In this document: in pieces, positions 1 to 5,005 of the stretch
Position numbering within the stretch: position 1 is the first letter of the stretch
How the letters are laid out: each line of letters begins with the position of its first letter
The notes under the pieces: model-generated
Told to the model about the DNA's origin: nothing
Database searches by the model: none
The model's input: only the letters and a program-made list of their open reading frames with translations
Position numbers and translations under genes: made by a program
DNA from: an uncultured Holophagaceae bacterium
GTDB taxonomy: Bacteria > Acidobacteriota > Holophagae > Holophagales > Holophagaceae
Direction: 5' to 3'
Length of the DNA: 7,620 nt
Assembly: GCA_903890595.1 (NCBI GenBank)
Contig: CAITBU010000132.1
Coordinates: forward strand, 1-7,620

Positions 1-119
1 AGCCGCGCCACTTCCTTCACGATGTCCACGTGGATGCCCTCCCGCTTGAGGACCGCAGCCAGCTCGTAGCAGAGGGTGGTCTTGCCCACGCCGTGGGTGC
101 CGATGAATGCAACTTTCAT
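1..119 (-). CDS. P-loop ATPase, N-terminal fragment (gene runs off the left edge)
   Basis: Only the first 39 codons and two bases of the next (CT, so Leu) are present. They begin at an ATG on the minus strand at 117-119. The protein opens MKVAFIGTHGVGKTTL, a beta strand followed at once by a Walker A loop (GTHGVGKT, residues 7-14, with Lys13 as the expected phosphate-binding lysine). The start so close to the P-loop fits small nucleotide or metabolite kinases and AAA-type ATPases of the NadR/thymidylate-kinase-like kind. The Walker B motif and any substrate-binding part lie outside the window, so the substrate cannot be named. A G-rich stretch directly upstream of the ATG is a poor ribosome binding site. 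The gene points the same way as gpmI but is separated from it by 334 bases, so it is probably its own transcription unit. Confidence 0.75.
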   Translation of the reverse strand, partial: MKVAFIGTHGVGKTTLCYELAAVLKREGIHVDIVKEVAR

Positions 120-453
120 CCCCCCAGTATCCCGGGACCGGGCTCCCCGGAAATGTGTTCTGCATCACCTTGGGGCGCTCATCAGGGCCTGGGCGGAAAT
201 AAAGGTACTTCCGGGATTACTGGGGATGCCGACTATCCATGGATTCGTCCAGCTTGTGGGGGAAGAGCAACCACTCTCGCAGAGGATGCGGAGAAGGCTG
301 AGGTTCGCAGAGAACAGCGGGAACCTGAAGCCCTCTGCGCCCCTCCGCTCCCCTCGTCTTTTCTCTGCGAGAGTGGTTGTTTTCGCCCGAGTGTGCAGAG
401 AATTTACAGGGGTTGGCGAGGCTTGGCTCTTTCCCTGAAATTCAGGATGAACA
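120..453. other. Non-coding gap between gpmI and the P-loop ATPase gene
   Basis: No convincing gene lies in this 334-base stretch; the open frames on the plus strand show no recognisable protein features and run over the ends of the neighbouring minus-strand genes. It contains the inverted-repeat element at 264-383, described separately, and a 13-base palindrome at 434-446 (CCTGAA-A-TTCAGG) eight bases beyond the gpmI stop codon. The palindrome lacks a following T run on the minus strand, so it is not a standard intrinsic terminator. The part at 120-263 should hold the promoter of the ATPase gene, but I could not pick out a credible -35/-10 pair. Confidence 0.7.
264..383. repeat. Inverted-repeat element with four nested CGCAGAG/CTCTGCG copies
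   Basis: The arms CAACCACTCTCGCAGAG (268-284) and CTCTGCGAGAGTGGTTG (363-379) are perfect 17-base reverse complements. The outer ends extend to about 264 and 383 through A-T and G-T pairs. Inside, a second pair of the same 7-mer occurs in matching order: CGCAGAG at 306-312 and CTCTGCG at 333-339. The four copies are thus nested symmetrically, with 21 and 23 bases between copies on each side. The left half reads as degenerate tandem 9-10-mers related to CGCAGAGAA. A further small inverted repeat, AGGTTC (301-306) with GAACCT (321-326), sits in the centre. No coding capacity is seen. It could be a dispersed intergenic repeat, a small non-autonomous element, or a folded RNA at the end of the gpmI transcript. 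Confidence 0.7.
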
Positions 454-1977
454 TCAAAAAAGGCTGGTGCCGTCCATGGCCGCTGGCTGGGGCAGGCCGA
501 AGAGCTTGAGCAGGGTGGGGGCTACGTCGCAGAGGGCCCCCTCGCTCCGGAGCTGGCGGGCCTCGAAGCCTTTGGCCACCAGCACGGCGGGCACGAGGTT
601 GAGGGTGTGGGCGGTGTGGGGGTTGCCTCCCGCGTCCCGCATGCACTCGCAGTTGCCGTGGTCGGCGGTGATGAAGAGGGCGCCGCCCATGGCCAGGGTG
701 GCATCGGCGATGCGGCCCACGGCGGCATCCACGGCCTCGCAGGCCGTGATGGCCGCGGCCAGGTCACCGGTGTGGCCGATCATGTCCGGGTTGGCCAGGT
801 TGCACACCAGGAAGCGGTGTGCACCCGCCCGGATGGCGGCCTCGAGGCCCTGGCTGACCTCCGCCAGGCTCATCTCGGGCTGCAGGTCGTAGGTGGCCAC
901 CTTGGGGGAGGGCACCAGGCGGCGGGCCTCCAGGGGGAAGGGCTCCTCCCGGCCACCGTTGAAGAAGTAGGTCACATGGGCGTATTTCTCAGTCTCCGCC
1001 GTGCGGAGCTGGGGCCAGCCCTGGCGGGCGATCACCTCACCCAGCAGGTCCTCGAAGCTCTGGGGTGGGTAGGCCACAGCCAGGTAGGGGTCCAGCTCGA
1101 TGTCATAGGCGGTGAAGGTCACCAGCTGCACGGCAGGCCGGTGGCGCTGGGGGAAGGCCTGGAAGGCCGGATGCACCAGGGCATGGCAGAGCTGGCGGGC
1201 CCGGTCGGCGCGGAAGTTGAAGAAGAGCACCCCGTCCCCGCCAGCGATGGGCTGGAAGGCCGCCAGGCGGGTGGGGGCCACGAACTCGTCCGTCTCGCCC
1301 CGCGCATAGGCGGCCTCGATGGCGGCCAGGGCATCTGGGGCGGTCTGGACCCCTTCGCCGTCCACGTAGAGGCGCCAGGCCTGCTCCGTGCGCTCCCAGC
1401 GCTTGTCGCGGTCCATGGCCGTGTAGCGGCCGCACACCGAGCCAATGGTCACCAGGGGGCAGTCGCGCAGCTGGAAGGTGAGCCACTGGAGGAAGCCGTC
1501 GGCGCTCTTCTGGCCCGTGTCCCGGCCATCCGTGATGGCGTGGAGGGTGGTGGGGACGCCCTCGGCCTGGGCCCACTGGGCCAGGGCCACGATGTGGTTC
1601 TGGTGGCTGTGGACGCCGCCGTCGCTCACCAGGCCCAGGAGGTGGAGGCGCTTGCCGGTGGCCTTCAGGTCGGCCAGCAGGGTGCCGAGGGCGGGGTTCT
1701 CCCGGAAGGTCCCTCGGCGGATGGCGGCATCGATGCGGGTGAGCTCCTGCCAAACGACCCGGCCCGCCCCCAGGTTCATGTGGCCCACCTCGGAGTTGCC
1801 GAACTGGCCCTCGGGCAGGCCCACGGCCTCGCCACTGGTGGTCAGCTGGGTGGTGGCGTAGTCCTTCCGCAGGGCGTTGAAGCGGGGCATGGCCGCCACG
1901 AAGGTGGCGTCGAAGGCATTGCGGGGACCATCCCCGAAACCGTCGAGAACGAGGAGGGTGATGGGGCCTTGGATCAT
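454..1977 (-). CDS. gpmI: 2,3-bisphosphoglycerate-independent phosphoglycerate mutase
   Basis: The enzyme interconverts 3-phosphoglycerate and 2-phosphoglycerate in glycolysis and gluconeogenesis, using a phosphoserine intermediate and two Mn ions in the cytosol. The 507-residue length is normal for the family. The alkaline-phosphatase-type metal-binding parts are all visible: LDGFG with Asp12, GNSEVGHMN with the catalytic Ser62, NPDMIGHTG with Asp398 and His402, TADHGNCE with Asp439 and His440, and HTAHT with His457. The inserted phosphotransferase domain (about residues 80-310) carries SDGGVHSH (His123), DGRDT (151-154), GRYTAMDRDKRWER (183-196) and FNFRADRAR (254-261). Lys331 lies in TETEKYAHVTYF. 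The start is supported by GGGAAGG just upstream of the ATG. It lies 26 bases after pyrB on the same strand, so it is likely co-transcribed with the pyrimidine genes, which is not its usual company. Confidence 0.97.
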   Translation of the reverse strand: MIQGPITLLVLDGFGDGPRNAFDATFVAAMPRFNALRKDYATTQLTTSGEAVGLPEGQFGNSEVGHMNLGAGRVVWQELTRIDAAIRRGTFRENPALGTLLADLKATGKRLHLLGLVSDGGVHSHQNHIVALAQWAQAEGVPTTLHAITDGRDTGQKSADGFLQWLTFQLRDCPLVTIGSVCGRYTAMDRDKRWERTEQAWRLYVDGEGVQTAPDALAAIEAAYARGETDEFVAPTRLAAFQPIAGGDGVLFFNFRADRARQLCHALVHPAFQAFPQRHRPAVQLVTFTAYDIELDPYLAVAYPPQSFEDLLGEVIARQGWPQLRTAETEKYAHVTYFFNGGREEPFPLEARRLVPSPKVATYDLQPEMSLAEVSQGLEAAIRAGAHRFLVCNLANPDMIGHTGDLAAAITACEAVDAAVGRIADATLAMGGALFITADHGNCECMRDAGGNPHTAHTLNLVPAVLVAKGFEARQLRSEGALCDVAPTLLKLFGLPQPAAMDGTSLF

Positions 1978-2003
1978 GGGACCTTCCCAGTACGCCAGCG
2001 CCC

Positions 2004-2963
2004 TTAGGGCACCTGCTCCCCGTGGGGGTTGGACAGCATGAAGAGCACGGCCATGCGAACAGGCACGCCATTGGTGACCTGGTCGAGGATCAGGTTGTTG
2101 GGGCCGTCCGCCACATCGCTGGTGATCTCCAGGCCCCGGTTGATGGGGCCGGGATGCAGCACCACCACGTCCTTGCGGGCCCGCTGCATGCGTGCCGGGT
2201 TGAGCTGATAGAAGCGGCTGTACTCACCCTGGCCCGGGATGTAGGCCCCGGTGCCCCGCTCGAACTGGGCGCGCAGCATCATGATGGCGTCCTGCTCCGG
2301 GAGCACGGCGTCGAAGTCATGGCAGATCTCGATGCCGGGCCAGGTGGCCTTCATCTCCTGGGGCACCAGGGTGGGGGGGCCGACCAGGGTGACCTTGGCC
2401 CCCATGCGGTTGAGCAGCCAGAGGTTGGAGCGGACCACCCGGCTGTTGCGGATGTCGCCCACGATGGCCACCCGGAGGCCCTCCAGGCGACCGAAGTGCT
2501 TGCGCAGGGTGTAGGCATCCAGCAGGGCCTGGGTGGGGTGCTCGTGGGAGCCGTCCCCGGCATTGATGATGCTGGCCTTCATGTGCCGGGACAGCAGGGT
2601 GTGGGCGCCCGGGGCACTGTGGCGCATGACGATGAGGTCCGGGTGCATGGCCTGCAGGTTCATGGCCGTGTCGATGAGGGTCTCGCCCTTGTTGAGGCTG
2701 CTGGTGTCCGCGTCGAAGTTGATGATCTCGGCGGAGAGGCGCTTCTCGGCGATCTCGAAGCTGTTCCGGGTGCGGGTGCTGTTCTCGAAGAAGAGGTTGA
2801 CCACCAGCTTCTTGCGCAGGGCCGGGACGATCTTGATGTTGGGCCGCTCGCAGACCTCCTCGAAGGCCTGGGCCTGGTCCAGCAGGGCGGTGATGTCCCG
2901 GGGGCTGAGGGGCTCAATCCCCAGCAGGTGCTTGTGGGGGAAGATGTAGCGTTCGGCGGTCAT
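2004..2963 (-). CDS. pyrB: Aspartate carbamoyltransferase catalytic subunit
   Basis: The enzyme joins carbamoyl phosphate and aspartate to give N-carbamoyl-aspartate, the committed step of de novo pyrimidine synthesis. The 319-residue protein has the usual family length. The carbamoyl-phosphate domain shows FFENSTRTRNSFE (58-70, with the STRT loop at 62-65), the mobile loop SLNKGET with Lys92, MRHS with Arg114, and HPTQ at 142-145. The aspartate domain shows GDIRNSRVVRSN (169-180), LRAQFER (230-236, Arg231 and Gln233), HPGPINRG (270-277) and QVTNGVPVRMAVL (295-307). The start ATG shares its A with the TGA stop of pyrR (TGATG on the minus strand), with GGAG upstream inside pyrR, which suggests translational coupling. 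No pyrI regulatory subunit or pyrC gene is adjacent; gpmI follows instead. Confidence 0.97.
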   Translation of the reverse strand: MTAERYIFPHKHLLGIEPLSPRDITALLDQAQAFEEVCERPNIKIVPALRKKLVVNLFFENSTRTRNSFEIAEKRLSAEIINFDADTSSLNKGETLIDTAMNLQAMHPDLIVMRHSAPGAHTLLSRHMKASIINAGDGSHEHPTQALLDAYTLRKHFGRLEGLRVAIVGDIRNSRVVRSNLWLLNRMGAKVTLVGPPTLVPQEMKATWPGIEICHDFDAVLPEQDAIMMLRAQFERGTGAYIPGQGEYSRFYQLNPARMQRARKDVVVLHPGPINRGLEITSDVADGPNNLILDQVTNGVPVRMAVLFMLSNPHGEQVP

Positions 2964-3505
2964 CAGCAGGACTCCACGGTGATGCCGTCCGTGCCGTCGA
3001 TCTCCCGGACGCTCACCGCCACGCGGTGGCCAGGAGGGACCTGGACCCGGATGCCCGCCAGGTCAGCCTGGATGGGCAGCTCTCGGCCCGAGCGCTCGGC
3101 CATGACCACCAGCATCACCCGGCGGGGCCGGCCGTGGTCGAGGAGGGCGTCCATGGCGGAGCGGACGGTCCGGCCCGTATAGAGCACGTCGTCCACCAGC
3201 ACCACGGTGCGTTCTTTGAGGGTGAAGGGGATCTCGGTGGGGCGGACGATGGGGCTCCCCACCATCTCCGTGAGGTCATCCCGGTAGAGGGTGATGTCCA
3301 GGGAGCCCACGGGAATGGGCGCACCGGAGAGGGCCCGGAGCTTCTCGGCCAGGCGCTCGGCCAGGGGCAGGCCCCGAGAGCGGATCCCCAGCAGTACCAG
3401 CTCTTCCTCTGGCTTGACCAGGGCCAAAAGGCCCTTGGCCATGTCCAGGAGGAGGGCCTCCATCTGGCCGGGGTCCACGGGGCAGGAGCCTTGGGGGACA
3501 GACAT
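2963..3505 (-). CDS. pyrR: PyrR, pyrimidine operon RNA-binding regulator / uracil phosphoribosyltransferase
   Basis: PyrR binds pyr mRNA when UMP or UTP is abundant and lowers pyr expression; many members also make UMP from uracil and PRPP. From the chosen start the protein has 180 residues, the normal PyrR length. The PRPP-binding motif is clear, VVLVDDVLYTGRT (101-113) with Asp105, Asp106 and Thr110. Other family landmarks are GIRSRGLPLAERL (40-52), the segment VGSLDITLYRDDL (66-78) and RELPIQADLAG (141-151). The frame stays open upstream to an ATG at 3604 and another at 3541. The ATG at 3505 is preferred because AGGAGG lies four bases before it and because the longer forms add only a Gly/Pro/Arg-rich tail unlike the family. 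Its stop overlaps the pyrB start by one base. Confidence 0.93.
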   Translation of the reverse strand: MSVPQGSCPVDPGQMEALLLDMAKGLLALVKPEEELVLLGIRSRGLPLAERLAEKLRALSGAPIPVGSLDITLYRDDLTEMVGSPIVRPTEIPFTLKERTVVLVDDVLYTGRTVRSAMDALLDHGRPRRVMLVVMAERSGRELPIQADLAGIRVQVPPGHRVAVSVREIDGTDGITVESC

Positions 3506-3509
3506 GGAG

Positions 3510-3515
3510 CCTCCT
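3510..3515 (-). promoter_or_regulatory. Ribosome binding site that sets the pyrR start
   Basis: On the minus strand this reads AGGAGG, a full Shine-Dalgarno core, four bases before the ATG at 3505. The two in-frame ATGs farther upstream (3541 and 3604) have nothing comparable; the one at 3541 has only GAGG two bases away. This supports the 180-residue PyrR. Confidence 0.75.
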
Positions 3516-3519
3516 GGGC

Positions 3520-3536
3520 CGCCCCGCTCCGGGGCG
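3520..3536 (-). promoter_or_regulatory. GC-rich hairpin in the pyrR leader
   Basis: Seven base pairs can form between 3520-3526 and 3530-3536 (CGCCCCG with CGGGGCG) around a three-base loop. The hairpin sits four bases upstream of the pyrR AGGAGG. There is no following U run in the leader, so it does not look like an intrinsic terminator; it could affect access to the ribosome binding site. Its function is not known. Confidence 0.45.
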
Positions 3537-3587
3537 TGCATGTCCTCAAGTCTAGCCGAGGCTGGCCCCGGATCGGACGGCCCCTGC

Positions 3588-3601
3588 GGCCTTCCAGGAT
3601 T
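3588..3601 (-). promoter_or_regulatory. Weak candidate PyrR-binding RNA sequence
   Basis: On the minus strand this reads AATCCTGGAAGGCC. The Bacillus PyrR binding-loop consensus is ARUCCNGNGAGGYU, and 10 of the 12 specified positions agree; the mismatches are an A for G in the loop and the last base. It lies 83 bases upstream of the pyrR start codon, in the right orientation. No clear lower stem can be drawn from the flanking bases, so this may be chance in a GC-rich leader. Confidence 0.25.
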
Positions 3602-3628
3602 CAAGTTGGGTCCCCCCCCCTCCGATTC
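3601..3628 (+). promoter_or_regulatory. Possible sigma-28-like promoter with a nine-C spacer run
   Basis: TCAAGTTG (3601-3608) resembles the sigma-28 -35 element TAAAGTTT at six of eight positions. TCCGATTC (3621-3628) contains the CCGAT core of the -10 element GCCGATAA. The spacing is 12 bases against the usual 11. The spacer includes nine consecutive C (3612-3620). A start here would leave a very short leader, with the ribosome binding site at its extreme 5' end, which argues for caution. The downstream genes are for chemotaxis, which are often sigma-28 targets. Confidence 0.25.
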
Positions 3629-3633
3629 CGGCT

Positions 3634-3639
3634 AAGAGG
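3634..3639 (+). promoter_or_regulatory. Ribosome binding site that sets the PilZ gene start
   Basis: AAGAGG lies directly against an ATG at 3640, with no spacing, and six bases before a second in-frame ATG at 3646. Ribosomes need a gap of several bases, so the second ATG is the better start. The change removes only Met-Thr. Confidence 0.65.
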
Positions 3640-3645
3640 ATGACC

Positions 3646-4041
3646 ATGAGCCAGGAACGTCGACAGTTTCGCCGGATCCCACTGGAAGCCAGCCTGAGCT
3701 TTCAGGAACTGAGCTTTCACAAGGGGGAGGTTCCGGCTGTTAGCAACTACCGGGACGTCTCTGCGGGCGGCCTCCTCGTCGACTCCCCTCGCCCTTATCC
3801 CCTGGGCACCCTCCTCAAGTTGGAGCTAAAGGTTCCCGGGTGGGGCCGCTTTCAGAACCACTTCGGCCCTGTGCAGGACGCCGAGGTACGGCCCCTGGTG
3901 GCGCTCGGCCAAGTTGTCCGGCTGGAGCAGCTGGACGCTGGGGGCTTCGAACTCGGCATCAAGTTTCAGAACGTCTACCCCGATGACCTTGAGGCCCTCG
4001 TGAAGTTCCTCGAAGCCGCACCGTCATCCCCTTCGAACTGA
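3646..4041 (+). CDS. PilZ-domain protein (probable cyclic-di-GMP receptor)
   Basis: The 131-residue protein is essentially a single PilZ domain. Both parts of the cyclic-di-GMP signature are present: the arginine motif RxxxR in ERRQFRRIP (residues 4-12) and the [D/N]xSxxG motif in DVSAGG (37-42). The strand LGIKF (103-107) closes the barrel, and the C-terminal helix (about 112-124) is usual for the fold. With both motifs intact it is expected to bind cyclic-di-GMP, although this is inferred. There is no signal peptide or membrane segment, so it should be cytosolic. It is the first gene of the chemotaxis operon, 28 bases before cheY, which suggests it feeds second-messenger state into motility or array control. 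A short repeated peptide LSFQE-LSFH (17-25) reflects an 11-base direct repeat (3694-3704, 3709-3719). Confidence 0.88.
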   Translation: MSQERRQFRRIPLEASLSFQELSFHKGEVPAVSNYRDVSAGGLLVDSPRPYPLGTLLKLELKVPGWGRFQNHFGPVQDAEVRPLVALGQVVRLEQLDAGGFELGIKFQNVYPDDLEALVKFLEAAPSSPSN

Positions 4042-4069
4042 CCCCGCCAGACCCTTTCAGGAGGCCCCC

Positions 4070-4426
4070 GTGAAGATCCTCATCGTGGACGATTCCTCGA
4101 CGATGCGGCGCATCATCATCAACACGCTGTCGCGTATCGGCTACACCGATGTGGTGGAAGGCGAGAACGGCAAGAGCGGGCTCGAGCGGCTCGGTCAGGG
4201 CGGCGTGGAGATGATCATCACCGACTGGAACATGCCGGAGATGGATGGCCTGGAGTTCGTCAAGGTCGTGCGCGGACAGAACCCCGGGATTCCGATCCTG
4301 ATGGTGACCACCAACGCCGCCAAGGAGGACATCGTGGAGGCCCTCCAGGCCGGCGTGAACAACTACGTGGTGAAGCCCTTCACCCCCGACACCCTCAAAG
4401 AGAAGATCGAGTCCCTTCTGGGATAG
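4070..4426 (+). CDS. cheY: CheY, single-domain chemotaxis response regulator
   Basis: A 118-residue receiver domain with no output domain. The acidic pair is Asp7-Asp8 (VDDSSTMRR), the phosphorylated residue is Asp52 in TDWNMPEMDG, and the switch residues are Thr80 (MVTTNA), Tyr99 and Lys102 (NYVVKPF). The DWNMPxMDG block and the Tyr-Val-Val-Lys-Pro-Phe end match motor-type CheY rather than a generic receiver. Phosphorylated by CheA, it would bind the flagellar switch protein FliM and change rotation. The start is GTG, chosen because AGGAGG (4059-4064) precedes it by five bases and the first strand KILIVDD begins at once. The cheZ-like gene follows after nine bases, so enzyme and substrate are made together. 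Confidence 0.96.
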   Translation: MKILIVDDSSTMRRIIINTLSRIGYTDVVEGENGKSGLERLGQGGVEMIITDWNMPEMDGLEFVKVVRGQNPGIPILMVTTNAAKEDIVEALQAGVNNYVVKPFTPDTLKEKIESLLG

Positions 4427-4435
4427 GGAGTAGCA

Positions 4436-5002
4436 ATGGACCAGTCCGAGATCGACGCCCTCCTGGCCGGCGGATCGAAATCCGTAAGCCAGTCTGTGGC
4501 CGACCCCATCCCACCAGCCGAGTCCCAGGAGCCCCACCGGGATCCCAGTGGGCATGTCATTGCCGAGCTCGACACCGTGACCGCCGTCACGGAGCGGGAA
4601 TCGAACAAGGTCATGGATCAGCTGGACCAGATCTGTCGCCTGGTGACCCGCCAGCAGGAACTCATCACCGGGATGATGGCCCATGCCGGCTCCCAGGATC
4701 CGGGGGTGCAGCAGGCCATCCACGAGGTGGCGAGTGCCGGCAAGGAGATCCAGGACAAAGTCTTCGAGGCCATGGACCTCATGCAGTTCCAGGACATCAC
4801 CCGCCAGAAGCTGGAGCGCATCCTCAACCACCTCCGCCAGATCCACGACTACATCGTGGACCTGCTGGGCACCGGGACGAAGAGCGAGGGCAAGCGCGCC
4901 TCGATCAGCAACACCATTGCCCAGACCGGGACCACGCCCGACGAGAACAAGGCCCATGCGGATGCGGTGATCGAAGCCTTCAAGTCCAAGAACAAGGGGT
5001 GA
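4436..5002 (+). CDS. cheZ: CheZ-like CheY-phosphate phosphatase with N-terminal CheY-docking peptide
   Basis: The 188-residue protein has the CheZ active-site helix: MDLMQFQDITRQKLERI (113-129). Asp120 and Gln124 correspond to E. coli CheZ Asp143 and Gln147, the residues that activate the water attacking CheY phosphate. Helices at about 45-84 and 90-144 would form the hairpin that pairs into the four-helix dimer. The N-terminus, DQSEIDALLAGG (2-13), looks like the CheY-binding peptide at the start of FliM and at the end of enteric CheZ (SQDQVDDLL). Residues 14-40 are a Ser/Pro-rich linker, and the last 45 residues look disordered and end in lysines. AGGGAG overlapping the cheY stop precedes the ATG by five bases. 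Placement directly after cheY supports the function. It is shorter and more divergent than enteric CheZ. Confidence 0.82.
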   Translation: MDQSEIDALLAGGSKSVSQSVADPIPPAESQEPHRDPSGHVIAELDTVTAVTERESNKVMDQLDQICRLVTRQQELITGMMAHAGSQDPGVQQAIHEVASAGKEIQDKVFEAMDLMQFQDITRQKLERILNHLRQIHDYIVDLLGTGTKSEGKRASISNTIAQTGTTPDENKAHADAVIEAFKSKNKG

Positions 5003-5005
5003 CCC

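Larger units (their letters stand above)
3506..3645. promoter_or_regulatory. Divergent control region between pyrR and the PilZ/chemotaxis operon
   Basis: Both operons start outward from this 140-base stretch, so promoters for each should lie here or just inside the flanking genes. Sequence elements that can be pointed to are a GC hairpin and ribosome binding site for pyrR, a PyrR-site-like stretch, a run of nine C, and a sigma-28-like hexamer pair; they are listed separately. No convincing sigma-70-type -35/-10 pair stands out on either strand. Confidence 0.6.

Noticed and set aside
434..446. Palindrome CCTGAA-A-TTCAGG just beyond gpmI, as a terminator.
   Set aside because: The stem would be only about five pairs and there is no T run after it on the minus strand, so a terminator call is not supported.
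30..509. Plus-strand open frames across the gap upstream of gpmI.
   Set aside because: They run over the ends of the flanking minus-strand genes and through the inverted repeat, with no ribosome binding site or recognisable protein features.
607..2007. Long open frame on the plus strand opposite gpmI (466 codons).
   Set aside because: It is a GC-bias shadow: the opposite strand encodes a complete gpmI with every catalytic motif, and the plus-strand product is Gly/Val/His-rich with no recognisable domain.
2022..3182. Long plus-strand open frame opposite pyrB and pyrR (386 codons).
   Set aside because: It is antisense to two certain genes, with low-complexity composition and no family features.
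3694..3719. 11-base direct repeat CTGAGCTTTCA inside the PilZ gene.
   Set aside because: It is in frame and explained by a small repeated peptide (LSFQE-LSFH) in the first part of the domain; too short to suggest a mobile or regulatory repeat.
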